In this document: piece after piece, positions 40,841 to 49,072 of the stretch
How the letters are laid out: each line of letters opens with the position of its first letter
How positions within the stretch are numbered: position 1 is the stretch's first letter
DNA from: Actinoplanes missouriensis 431
Lineage (GTDB): Bacteria; Actinomycetota; Actinomycetes; Mycobacteriales; Micromonosporaceae
Reading direction: 5' to 3'
NCBI RefSeq assembly: GCF_000284295.1
Contig: NC_017093.1
Span: 6,076,001 to 6,140,000 of the forward strand
DNA: 64,000 bases
Notes under the pieces: generated by a model
What the model was told of the DNA's origin: nothing
Database searches by the model: none
The model's input: the letters and a program-made list of their open reading frames with translations, nothing else
Made by a program: the position numbers and the translations under genes

Positions 40841-42285
40841 GAGATCTGGTCGACGGGGCGTGGGCCTCCTGCGACATCGAGATCGGCGTCCACCTGGAGA
40901 ACCCGGCCACCGGCGAGGTGATCGGCCCGGCGCTCGCCTCCGGCGCGGAGCGCGTGGAACAGGCGATCGCGGCAGCCGACCGGCTCGGCGCGTGGACTGC
41001 CGGGCCATCCGAGCGAGCGGACATCCTGGAGAAGGTGGCAGCCGCCGTCGCCGGCGCCGCGCCGGAGATCGTCGCCCTGGAGAGCCGGGCGACAGGCGTG
41101 CCGATCCGGCAGACCACCCCGCTCGGCATGATCCTGGCCGGGGCGTTCGCGCTGGCCGCCGACCAGCTCCGGACCGGCCTGCTGACCAGCGCCACCACCC
41201 GCGAGGACGGACGCGAGGTGCTCGTCGAGCGCCTGCCCTGGGGACCGGCCGCCTGCCTGGTCCCGTGGAACGCCCCGGCGCCGATGGCCGCGCACAAGGT
41301 CGCCAACGCGCTCGCAGCCGGCTGCCCGGTGATCCTCAAGCCCAGCGAGTACGCGCCGTTCGGCGCCGAGCGGCTCGCCGTCGCGATCCACGGGGCGCTG
41401 CGCGAGGCGGGCGCTCCGCCCGCGCTCTTCCAACTGCTGCACGGCGGCGCGGGCGTCGGCGCCCGGATCGTCGGCGACCCGCGGATCCGGGCCGTCTCGT
41501 TCACCGGCGGACTCGCCGGCGGGCGGGCCGTCGCCGCCGCCTGCGCCTACGACATCAAACCCGTCCAGCTGGAACTCGGCGGCAACAACGCGCTGATCGT
41601 GATGCCGGACGCCGACGAGGACGCCGCCGCCCGCGCCGCCGCCGACCTGCTCACCACGCTGAACGGGCAGTGGTGCCGGGCCCTCGGCCGCCTGATCGTC
41701 CCGGCCGGCCGGGAGCAGGCCCTCGTCGACGCGATCCTGCGCAGAGTCGAGACCCTGGTGACCGGCGACCCCGCCGACGAGGCCACCGACTACGGCCCGC
41801 TGATCCATTCCGGGCACCGCGCCACGGTGATCAAGGCGCGTGACGGACTGGGCGGCACGGTGCACGAGGCCACCCTCGACGGACCGGGCAACACCCTGGC
41901 GCCGGCGCTGGTCACCGGCGCGGATCCGGCGGACACCGTGGACGAGATCTTCGGCCCGGTCGCCGCGGTGCACGGCTATCGGGATCTCGACGAGGCGGTC
42001 CGGCTGGCCAACGGCACCCGGTACGGCCTGGAGGGCTACGTGATCGGCGCCGACGAGGAACAGGCCCTGGCGACCGCGCGGCGGGTCCGGGCCGGCGAGG
42101 TGAAGGTCAACGGCTCCTCGATCATGAGCCTGCACCTGTTCACCCCGCGCCCGGCCTGGGGCATCTCCGGGTACTCCGAGGAGGGCACCGCCGAGACCCT
42201 GCTCTTCTTCACCAACCCGCGGGTCGTCGGCGTCGAGGGCGGCTTCGCGCTGCACTCCCGCCAAGAGCCGCACTCCCGCGAATGA
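40837..42285 (+). CDS. aldehyde dehydrogenase
   Basis: About 482 residues, full length. The NAD-site NAPAPMAAHKVANALAAGCPVILKP, the catalytic-Glu motif ELGGNN and the catalytic Cys in NGQWCRALGRLIVP are all present. It oxidises an aldehyde to an acid with NAD(P)+. The context suggests a branched or alkyl-aldehyde from tetrapyrrole or phytol side chains. Start: ATG in the ATGA overlap with the upstream gene. Confidence 0.92.
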   Translation: MRDLVDGAWASCDIEIGVHLENPATGEVIGPALASGAERVEQAIAAADRLGAWTAGPSERADILEKVAAAVAGAAPEIVALESRATGVPIRQTTPLGMILAGAFALAADQLRTGLLTSATTREDGREVLVERLPWGPAACLVPWNAPAPMAAHKVANALAAGCPVILKPSEYAPFGAERLAVAIHGALREAGAPPALFQLLHGGAGVGARIVGDPRIRAVSFTGGLAGGRAVAAACAYDIKPVQLELGGNNALIVMPDADEDAAARAAADLLTTLNGQWCRALGRLIVPAGREQALVDAILRRVETLVTGDPADEATDYGPLIHSGHRATVIKARDGLGGTVHEATLDGPGNTLAPALVTGADPADTVDEIFGPVAAVHGYRDLDEAVRLANGTRYGLEGYVIGADEEQALATARRVRAGEVKVNGSSIMSLHLFTPRPAWGISGYSEEGTAETLLFFTNPRVVGVEGGFALHSRQEPHSRE

Positions 42286-43154
42286 CGGCGAGAGCCCTGC
42301 GGGCGTTGCTCGCCCAGAAGACGGTCACCCACATGCCGGGCGTCTACGACCCGGTCACCGCGGCGCTCGCGGTCCGGGCCGGGCACTGCGGCGTGCACCT
42401 GTCCGGCGCGGCCGTCGCGGCGGTCGCGCTGGGCCGGCCCGACCTCGGGTACGTGCACGGCACGCAGATCGCCGAGCGGGCCGCCACCCTGATCCCCGCG
42501 CTGACCGGGGTGCCGCTGCTGGCCGACGCGGACACCGGGTACGGCAATCCGCTGCACGCGGTCTGGACCGGTCTCGCGTACGCCCGGGCCGGCATCTCCG
42601 GCCTGCACCTGGAGGACCAGGTCAACCCGAAGCGCTGCGGGCACCTGGCCGGCAAGGAGGTGATCGACGCGAGCCTCGCCGCCGCCAAGATCTCCGCCCT
42701 GGCCGATCACGTGCCGCACCTGGCGCTGATCGCGCGGACCGACGCCTACACCGGTCACGGGCTCACCGAGACGATCGGGCGGCTCCGGCAGTACGCCGAG
42801 GCCGGGGCGGACGCGATCTTCCCGGAAGGTGTCGACGATCTCGGCGAGCTGGCCGCGATCCATCGGGCGCTTCCCGGCGTACCCATCGTCGTCAATCGGT
42901 CGGAAGCCGGCGGCGAACCACCCGCGGTGACCGACGACGAGCTTGCCGCCGCCGGTGTCCGCCTCGTCCTGCATCCGGTCGCCGCGCTGCTGGCCGCCAT
43001 GCGCGCCGCGTCGCTCGCCTACCGGGCCATCGCCGAGGAGGGCACCGCCGCGGCGGTCGAGCGGATGCCCTGGTCCGGCTTCACCGCGCTGGTCGGCCAG
43101 GACGAGGCCCTCGATCTCGACGCCCACTACGTCCCCCGGGGAGCACATCCGTGA
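42282..43154 (+). CDS. isocitrate lyase/PEP mutase-family carbon-carbon lyase
   Basis: 290 residues. The metal-binding ADADTGYGNP and the lyase hallmark NPKRCGHLAGK (catalytic Cys of methylisocitrate/dimethylmalate lyases) are intact, along with LIARTDAYTG. Lyases of this family cleave 2-hydroxy-diacids: 2-methylisocitrate to pyruvate and succinate, or 2,3-dimethylmalate to propionate and pyruvate. It is a good candidate to split a dialkylmalate made by the MmgE/PrpD hydratase. Start overlaps the ALDH stop by four bases. Confidence 0.9.
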   Translation: MTARALRALLAQKTVTHMPGVYDPVTAALAVRAGHCGVHLSGAAVAAVALGRPDLGYVHGTQIAERAATLIPALTGVPLLADADTGYGNPLHAVWTGLAYARAGISGLHLEDQVNPKRCGHLAGKEVIDASLAAAKISALADHVPHLALIARTDAYTGHGLTETIGRLRQYAEAGADAIFPEGVDDLGELAAIHRALPGVPIVVNRSEAGGEPPAVTDDELAAAGVRLVLHPVAALLAAMRAASLAYRAIAEEGTAAAVERMPWSGFTALVGQDEALDLDAHYVPRGAHP

Positions 43155-44305
43155 AACGCATCCTGGTCGCCGGCGCCGGACCGGTCGGGCTCACCGCGGC
43201 CCTCGCGCTCGCCCGGCGAGGGTTCGCGGTGACCGTCCTGGAGGCCGGTGACGAGCTCGCCGCCGAGTCCCGGGCCTCCACCTTCCACCCGCCGACCCTG
43301 GAGATGCTCGACGAGCTCGGGGTCGGCGCGGAACTGCAGGCGCTCGGGCTGGTCTCGCCGACCTTCGCCTACCGTGACCGGCGGGCCGGGCTGGTCGCGA
43401 TGCTGGACCTCGCGGTGCTCGCCGGGGACACCCGTTACCCCTACCGGGTGCAGTGCGAGCAGTCCAAGCTCACCCCGATCCTGCTCGGCCACCTCCTGCG
43501 CCTTCCGCAGACCGAGATCCGGTACGGCTGGCCGGTCGCCGAGCTGATCATGAATCTGGACGGTGTGGTCGCCATCAGCGCGGACGGCCGGACGGCCGAG
43601 GGCGACTGGCTGATCGGCGCGGACGGCGCCCACTCGGCGGTCCGCAAGGCCACCGGCGTGACGTTCGACGGCATCACGTACCCGGAACGGTTCCTCGTCG
43701 CCTCGGTCGACGAGGAGCTCACCGGCTGGCTCGACGACCTGGCCGCGGTCAACTACGTCTTCGACCCGGTCGAGTGGTGCGTGCTGCTGCGCACCCCGGA
43801 CCACTGGCGGGTGCTGCTGCCCACGCCCGTCGACACACCCGACGACGAGGAGCACGCCCGCCTCGACAGCAGGCTGCGCGGTGTCGTCGATCCGGGCCGG
43901 CCGTGGCGGATCGCGCACGCCAGCATGTACCGGGTCCACCAGCGGGTCGCCACGTCCTTCCGGACCGGCCGGGTGCTGCTCGCCGGCGACGCCGCGCACG
44001 TGAACAACCCGCTCGGCGGGCTCGGCATGAACTCCGGCATCCACGACGCGATCGCCTACGCTTCCGCGATCGCCACCGGTGACGACGCCGCGATCTGGGA
44101 CACGGCGGCCGGCCGCCGCCGGATCGCCCTGGAATACGTGCAGAGCGTCTCGCACCAGAACTACGAGCGCCTGCGCGCCACCGACCCGGACGCCCGCGCC
44201 GCCCACCTGGACTCGCTGCGCGCCATCGCCGCCGACCCGGCCAAGGCCCGCGCCGCCCTGCTCCGCAGTTCCATGATCGCCTCCCTGCGCCCGGTGGCCG
44301 CATGA
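43151..44305 (+). CDS. FAD-dependent aromatic-type monooxygenase (PHBH fold)
   Basis: 384 residues. The three diagnostic motifs are present: GAGPVGLTAALALARRG, the DG motif GADGAHSAVRK, and GDAAHVNNPLGGLGMNSGIHD. It inserts an oxygen into a ring or other activated substrate with NAD(P)H. A pyrrolic, maleimide or other ring intermediate is a possible substrate. The GTG start overlaps the upstream stop. Confidence 0.92.
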   Translation: MKRILVAGAGPVGLTAALALARRGFAVTVLEAGDELAAESRASTFHPPTLEMLDELGVGAELQALGLVSPTFAYRDRRAGLVAMLDLAVLAGDTRYPYRVQCEQSKLTPILLGHLLRLPQTEIRYGWPVAELIMNLDGVVAISADGRTAEGDWLIGADGAHSAVRKATGVTFDGITYPERFLVASVDEELTGWLDDLAAVNYVFDPVEWCVLLRTPDHWRVLLPTPVDTPDDEEHARLDSRLRGVVDPGRPWRIAHASMYRVHQRVATSFRTGRVLLAGDAAHVNNPLGGLGMNSGIHDAIAYASAIATGDDAAIWDTAAGRRRIALEYVQSVSHQNYERLRATDPDARAAHLDSLRAIAADPAKARAALLRSSMIASLRPVAA

Positions 44306-45717
44306 TCGCCTCGCTTCGACGGGAGAACCCCGCACGTTTCTCCGAGATCGTCGGAACCGTGCCGGTGTCCTCGCCGGACGCCGTGGACGAGGTCGTGCGC
44401 TGGGCCGACGCGGAACAGCGTGCCTGGGCCGCCCGGCCGCTCACCGATCGGCTCGCCGCGCTGACCCGCGCCGCGGCGGCGATCGAGGACGCGATCGAGG
44501 AGCTGGCCCCGCTGCTGGCCCGCGAGTCCGGCAAGGTGGTCGGCGACTGCCGCGGTGAGCTGGGCTTCGCGGTCCGCTATCTGCGATGGGTGGTCCAGCA
44601 CGCCCCCGAGGTGTACGGGGACCGCGAACTCGACGACGACCTGGGCCGGCTCGTGGAGCGGCGCAGACCGTTCGGCGTCGTCGCCGCGGTCACACCGTGG
44701 AACGCCCCGGTCATCCTCGCCATGCTGAAGATCGCGCCGGCCCTGGCCGCCGGCAACGCGATCGTGGTCAAGCCGTCGCCGCTGGCGCCGCTCACCGTCG
44801 ACCGGGTGATCGCCCTCTTCGACGCGCCGATCCATGCCGTCCACGGTGGTGCGGAGACCGGGGCGGCGCTGGTCGGGCACGAGCTGGTCCGCAAGGTGGC
44901 GTTCACCGGCGGGACGGCCGGCGGGCGGGCGGTCGCGGCACTCGCCGGCGACCGGCTCACCCCGACCGTGATGGAGCTCGGCGGCAACGATCCGGCCGTC
45001 CTGCTCGACGACGCGTCCTTCGACGACGACGCCATGGACCGGCTGGTCATGGCGAGCTTCGCCACCAGCGGGCAGGTGTGCATGGCGGCGAAACGGCTCT
45101 ACGTGCCGCAGTCACGTCTCGCGGCGTTCGTCGACGCGTACACCCGCGCCGCGGACCGGGTCCTGACGACCGGCGACCCCCTCGCCCCCGGCGTCACGAT
45201 GGGCCCGGTGATCTCCGCCGCCGCGCAGCGTGCCGCGCAGGCGCTGACCCCGCCCGGCGCGATCCCGCTCGGCCGCTTCGAGGCGGACCCGGCCACCGGC
45301 TACTTCGTACGTCCCACGCTTGTCGCCGCCCCCGATCCGGACGCGCCGCTGGTCATCGAGGAGCAGTTCGCCCCGGTCGTGCCGGTCCTCGGCTACCCCG
45401 ACGAGAAGACCGTGCTGACCTGGGCGAACGCCGGCGAGCTCGGCCTCGGCGCCTCGGTGTGGAGCGCCGACGAGGAGCAAGCGTTCGCGTTCGCCCGCCG
45501 GTTCGAGGCAGGCTTCACGTTCGTCAACACCCACAACCGCACCGGGATGAGCCTGCGCGCCCCGTTCGGCGGCGTGAAGCGGTCCGGCTGGGGCCGCGAG
45601 TACGCGCACGAGGGCCTCACCGAGTACGTCCAGACCTGCGTCATCCACGCCCCCGCCGCGTTCCGCCCGGGCACCGCCACACCCCCGGGCGGCCCCTCCG
45701 CCTACCCCACCGGGTGA
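44302..45717 (+). CDS. aldehyde dehydrogenase (vanillin dehydrogenase-like)
   Basis: 471 residues. NAD and active-site motifs: TPWNAPVILAMLKIAPALAAGNAIVVKP, VMELGGNDPAVLL and GQVCMAAKRLYVP with the catalytic Cys. It closes the six-gene operon 38530-45717. It probably oxidises a second aldehyde in the pathway. Start in an ATGA overlap. Confidence 0.92.
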   Translation: MIASLRRENPARFSEIVGTVPVSSPDAVDEVVRWADAEQRAWAARPLTDRLAALTRAAAAIEDAIEELAPLLARESGKVVGDCRGELGFAVRYLRWVVQHAPEVYGDRELDDDLGRLVERRRPFGVVAAVTPWNAPVILAMLKIAPALAAGNAIVVKPSPLAPLTVDRVIALFDAPIHAVHGGAETGAALVGHELVRKVAFTGGTAGGRAVAALAGDRLTPTVMELGGNDPAVLLDDASFDDDAMDRLVMASFATSGQVCMAAKRLYVPQSRLAAFVDAYTRAADRVLTTGDPLAPGVTMGPVISAAAQRAAQALTPPGAIPLGRFEADPATGYFVRPTLVAAPDPDAPLVIEEQFAPVVPVLGYPDEKTVLTWANAGELGLGASVWSADEEQAFAFARRFEAGFTFVNTHNRTGMSLRAPFGGVKRSGWGREYAHEGLTEYVQTCVIHAPAAFRPGTATPPGGPSAYPTG

Positions 45718-45727
45718 GCCCCGGCCC

Positions 45728-45804
45728 ACCGGGTGATGCCCGGCCTGCCCGCTGCGGCCGGCCCGCACCCGGTGATGCCCGACCCACCCGCTGCGGCCGG
45801 CCCC
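45728..45804 (+). repeat. 39/38-base tandem repeat after the rightward operon
   Basis: Two tandem units begin ACCSGGTGATGCCCG and share CCCGCTGCGGCCGGCCC; 45728-45766 and 45767-45804. A third partial unit (ACCGGGTGATCAG) follows at 45805. Placed just beyond the last ALDH stop, it may help terminate transcription. Confidence 0.6.
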
Positions 45805-45896
45805 ACCGGGTGATCAGACCCCGCGGACCGGGACCGGGTGTCCGGCGCCGGTGAGAGGGCGGCCGCCACACCCGCCCGGTCCGCGGCCCACCGTGC

Positions 45897-45922
45897 CGGC
45901 AACGCCCGTTCTCGTTGATCAA
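45897..45922 (+). repeat. dispersed intergenic element, copy 2 (CGGCAACGCCCGTTC...GATCAA)
   Basis: CGGCAACGCCCGTTC then TCGTTGATCAA, 34 kb from the almost identical copy at 11445. The TTTGCAAGATCCGCGA element follows 29 bases later, so the two elements are linked here. Confidence 0.6.
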
Positions 45923-45950
45923 TTGCCGCCACTGCCGGGCACCACTGGCT

Positions 45951-45966
45951 TTTGCAAGATCCGCGA
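45951..45966 (+). repeat. dispersed TTTCCAAGATCTGCGA element, copy 3
   Basis: TTTGCAAGATCCGCGA differs at two bases from the copy at 12301. See that entry. Confidence 0.5.
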
Positions 45967-46027
45967 ACCCGAGCACCGCAGAACTCCACCCGCGGGCGCA
46001 CCCCCGCCCGTGCGCCCGGGCGTGCCG

Positions 46028-46232
46028 TCAGCCGATCTCGTCGAGCTCGGCGGCGGCCGCCAGCAGCGTGCTCCGGAAGTTGGCCTCGTCGGTGGTGTTC
46101 TGAGCCTTCCGGTAATCCATGGTGAGGACCACATCACCCTGCGCCACTAGAACCGTGATGCCCCGGTTGACGAGCGCTCCGGTCGAGTCGGTGCGCTCGT
46201 AGAGCAGACCGACCGAGGCGTCACCCAGCGCG
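46028..46232 (-). pseudogene. 3' fragment of a secreted or lipoprotein gene
   Basis: A minus-strand frame reads ALGDASVGLLYERTDSTGA then LVNRGITVLVAQGDVVLTM then DYRKAQNTTDEANFRSTLL and ends LDEIG at TGA 46028. The frame closes again at a stop about 12 bases upstream of it, so it has no start. The pattern, beta strands with a terminal helix, resembles the end of small actinobacterial exported proteins such as DUF3558-like ones. Gene remnant, truncated at its 5' side near 46232. Confidence 0.5.
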
Positions 46233-46305
46233 GAAGATCCTCGTCATCCGCTCACGGCAACGACGCACCACCGGCGGGAAGGGGCGAAATCGCAGGCCGT
46301 ACCCC

Positions 46306-46590
46306 TCAGGGCTGGGTGTAGTCAATGACGGCGCGTGAGGTGAGCAGCGGGCGCAACCACGCGCCCAGCTCCTGATGTGCCGGGTGCGCCTGATATGCCC
46401 GCAGATCCGCCTCGTCGTGGTGGGTTGTGCGCAGATGCAGATCCCAGGAGACCTCGGTGTGCAGCTCGTCGAGATCTGCCCGTAGCGAGCGGATCTCGGG
46501 AACGACACCGGCCAGCTCTTCCAAACGCACCTTGGCCTTGGCAGCATCGGCGCCATCGGCAAACCTCATCAGCACGACGTGCACCAACAA
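46306..46590 (-). CDS. stress-responsive A/B barrel (Dabb) protein
   Basis: 94 residues with the Dabb fold: VHVVLMRFADGADAAKAKVRLEELAGVVPEIRSLRADLD, with the His of the dimeric barrel in HLRTTHHDEADLRAYQAHPAHQEL. Dabb proteins are small dimers often found in aromatic- or polyketide-like catabolic and biosynthetic operons. It is divergent from the nitrilase operon with a candidate IclR site between. Start is TTG at 46590 or GTG at 46584; GGGGG lies upstream. Confidence 0.82.
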   Translation of the reverse strand: MLVHVVLMRFADGADAAKAKVRLEELAGVVPEIRSLRADLDELHTEVSWDLHLRTTHHDEADLRAYQAHPAHQELGAWLRPLLTSRAVIDYTQP

Positions 46591-46654
46591 GTCGACCCCC
46601 TGAATATCTTCACCATCAAGAAACCCCTGTTGCGAACGGGGCTCCCGAGTGTAG

Positions 46655-46674
46655 TTTTGGGAAACGCCGTTTCG
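46655..46674. promoter_or_regulatory. candidate IclR operator in front of the tetrapyrrole-like operon
   Basis: TTTTGGGAAACGCCGTTTCG contains GAAAC-GCC-GTTTC at 46661-46673, plus GGGAAAC and GTTTCGC half-sites matching those at 36797, 38417 and 38491. It lies 15 bases upstream of the nitrilase start. Confidence 0.55.
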
Positions 46675-46688
46675 CTAGGGGGAACCGG

Positions 46689-48251
46689 ATGCCCGGTGTT
46701 GTTCGCGTCGCCGCAGCCCAGATCGAAGCCGGTCAGGACGTCGCTGCCAATCTGGCCGCCTGCCTGCGCGTCATCGACGCCGCTGCGGAGCAGAAGGTCC
46801 AGCTCGTGGTCCTGCCCGAGTTCTCCAACCACCTGTCGTGGTATGCGTCGCGCGCGCAGGCCCACGAGCTCGCCACCCGGCCCGGCGACGCGTTCCTGAC
46901 CGCCGTCGCGGACCGCGCCCGCCGGCACGGCATCTGGATCAAGATCAACGTCACCCACGGGTACGCCGATGGCCGCACCGGAGGCACCAACTTCCTGGTC
47001 TCCCCGCACGGCGAGACGGTCGGATCGTGCGACAAGCAGACCCTGATGGGCGCGGAGAACGACTTCCTGGATCCGGCGCCCACGGCCGGCCCGGTGCTGG
47101 ACACCCCGCTGGGCCGCCTCGGCATGTACGCCTGCATGGAGGGCGTGATCAACGAGGTGGCCCGCGGACTCGCATTGCGCGGCGCCCAGGTACTGCTGAA
47201 CAGCCTGAACAGCTTCGCGCTGGACGAGGCGGATCTGCACATCCCGGTGCGTGCCGCGGAGAACAAGGTGTGGGTGGTGGCGGCCAACAAGGTCGGCCCG
47301 CTCCTCCCCCGCGACCAGCTGCCGGCCATCGCGGAGCGTCTCGGTGTGCCGCCGGAGTGGCTGCACGGCGCCGGCGAGAGCCAGATCGTCGCGCCGGACG
47401 GCACGGTGGTCGCGAAGGCGCCGCGCACCGGCGAGGCCGTCGTGGTCGCTGACATCGATGTGTCGCTCGCCGACGACAAGCGCCGCCCGGACGGCACGGA
47501 CATCCTGGGCGGCCGGCGGCCGGCGCTGTACGCGCCGATCGCCGCCGAACCGGTGGGCCGCCGGCGGCCACCGGGCGCGCCCACGCTGGACGTCGCGGTG
47601 GTCCGCTCACTGGACCTGGTCTCCACGATCGCGCAGACCGCCCGCCTGCTCGTCCTGCCCGAGGCGGCCGGGTCGGCCGCGGAGATCGCCGCGGCGTTGG
47701 CCGGCACCGGAGCGCATGCGGTGACCAGCGACGACACCGGCGGCCTGCTGATCGACAGCAGCGGGATCGTCGCGCGCCAGCCGCGGCTGCACGGCCCCGC
47801 AGCGACCGGCAAGGAGATCGTGCCGGTCGACCTGGAGTGGGGACGGCTCGCGATCGTGGCCGGTGACGACGCGCTCTACCCGGAGACGTTCCGGCTGGCC
47901 GCGCTCCTGGACGCGGACGTGGTGGCGGTGCCCTACCGGGCGCAGGAGCCGTGGGAGCTGTCCCTGGGCCTGCCCGAGCGCGCCGCCGAGAACCGTCTCA
48001 ACCTGGTCGTCGCGACACCGCTCGGCCAGCCCGCCGCGATCTTCGCGATGACCCCCGACTTCACGCTCTGGACGAAGTGGGAGGGGCCGTTCACCGGCCG
48101 CATCTCCACCCCGATCCGCACCGACATCGCGGCGGGCGACCCGGCCGGCACCGGCACGGTCAACCCGGCGCAGGCAGCGAACCGTCAGGTCTCGCGCAAC
48201 ACCGATCTCGTCGACGGCCGGCCGTGGCGGCTGGTCGGCGCACTTCTATAA
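46689..48251 (+). CDS. double-domain carbon-nitrogen hydrolase (nitrilase superfamily)
   Basis: About 520 residues. Domain 1 (about 1-290) keeps the catalytic set: Glu in VVLPEFSNH, Lys in GSCDKQTLMG and Cys in YACMEGVINE. Domain 2 (about 300-520) is a second nitrilase-like fold (VVRSLDLVSTIAQTARLLVLPEAAG, VDLEWGRLAIVAGDDALYPETFRLAALLDADVVAVP) in which Lys and Cys are not kept. Members cleave amides or nitriles. An amidase for a maleamate-type product would fit here; that is inference. It opens the nine-gene operon 46689-54974. The ATG follows AGGGGGAACCGG. Confidence 0.85.
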   Translation: MPGVVRVAAAQIEAGQDVAANLAACLRVIDAAAEQKVQLVVLPEFSNHLSWYASRAQAHELATRPGDAFLTAVADRARRHGIWIKINVTHGYADGRTGGTNFLVSPHGETVGSCDKQTLMGAENDFLDPAPTAGPVLDTPLGRLGMYACMEGVINEVARGLALRGAQVLLNSLNSFALDEADLHIPVRAAENKVWVVAANKVGPLLPRDQLPAIAERLGVPPEWLHGAGESQIVAPDGTVVAKAPRTGEAVVVADIDVSLADDKRRPDGTDILGGRRPALYAPIAAEPVGRRRPPGAPTLDVAVVRSLDLVSTIAQTARLLVLPEAAGSAAEIAAALAGTGAHAVTSDDTGGLLIDSSGIVARQPRLHGPAATGKEIVPVDLEWGRLAIVAGDDALYPETFRLAALLDADVVAVPYRAQEPWELSLGLPERAAENRLNLVVATPLGQPAAIFAMTPDFTLWTKWEGPFTGRISTPIRTDIAAGDPAGTGTVNPAQAANRQVSRNTDLVDGRPWRLVGALL

Positions 48252-48262
48252 GGGAGTTCTCA

Positions 48263-49072
48263 GTGGCGGAGACGATCCAGCACGTGGAGGACATGGTCGA
48301 CGGCTCACCGGTCGTCGACGTACACGACACGTTCACCTATTACCGGCAGCTCCTCGCCGACCTGAAGGCGAAGATCGACGCCCGGTTCGAGCTCACCCGC
48401 GACCCGTCGACGGTGGACCTGGACACCTACGGCACGTACCCGGACGGGCCGGGCGGGTCGCTGGAGGCGTACTCCGGGCCGGAGATCGACTGGATGGTCC
48501 ACTCCTGGATCGGCAACCCCGGCGCCAGCTTCGCCAACCTGCACCTGACCGCGTGGCTCGGCCCTCAGGTGAAAGTCCCACACCTCGGCATCGCGCTGCT
48601 GGTCTGGCCGGGCGGCTGGTTCTACCTCGACTCGGTGCCGCGGACCAACATGGTGGAGGACGCCTCCTACTTCGACGACTACTACGCGGATCTGGACGAG
48701 GAGTGGCTGGAGCTGCGGGCGGACCCGCAGTTCGAGTACTTCGTGAGCCGCGCCGGGTTCATCCGGGCCAGCCTGTCGCCGACCGCGTACTGCTACTCGT
48801 TCGAGCGCTCGCAGCGCAACCTGGAGATCGTGTCGCAGCGGGCGCACGCGCACGTCGACAGGTGGCTGCGCTGGGTGGACGAGGCCACCCCGGTCCCTGC
48901 CGGGGAGCGGGCCGCGCTGGCCGCCACCGACGAGACGATTCGCCGCAACATCGCCGAACGGGATCCGGCGAACGTGATGGGCGTCCGGTTCTTCGGCGAA
49001 GAGACCACGAACAAGCTGGTCCGGGCCCTCTGGGGCGGGGACCGGGTGCTGCCGAGGCCCGGGGTCGAGTGA
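48263..49072 (+). CDS. RCCR-like protein 1 (red chlorophyll catabolite reductase/bilin reductase family)
   Basis: About 269 residues. From about residue 80 the sequence follows the RCCR pattern: IDWMVHSWIGNP, VPHLGIALLVWPGGWFYLDSVPRTNMVEDASYFDDYY, then a stretch ending FEYFVSRAGFIRASLSPTAYCYSF. In plant RCCR the matching parts are IDFILGSWLH, a PHF...LDLPPRKDLVLHPDYLQTFY block, and PYVSSSLYIRAVVSPTAI (recalled from memory). RCCR reduces open-chain chlorophyll catabolites using ferredoxin. The same fold covers bilin reductases, so the substrate is a linear tetrapyrrole in the family. The GTG at 48263 follows AGGGAG. Confidence 0.75.
   Translation: MAETIQHVEDMVDGSPVVDVHDTFTYYRQLLADLKAKIDARFELTRDPSTVDLDTYGTYPDGPGGSLEAYSGPEIDWMVHSWIGNPGASFANLHLTAWLGPQVKVPHLGIALLVWPGGWFYLDSVPRTNMVEDASYFDDYYADLDEEWLELRADPQFEYFVSRAGFIRASLSPTAYCYSFERSQRNLEIVSQRAHAHVDRWLRWVDEATPVPAGERAALAATDETIRRNIAERDPANVMGVRFFGEETTNKLVRALWGGDRVLPRPGVE

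Larger units (their letters stand above)
45718..46027. other. intergenic interval without a gene, contains dispersed elements
   Basis: 310 bases between the last ALDH and a gene fragment. It holds a tandem repeat, a second CGGCAACGCCCGTTC element and a third TTTGCAAGATCCGCGA element. No coding frame is supported. Confidence 0.6.
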
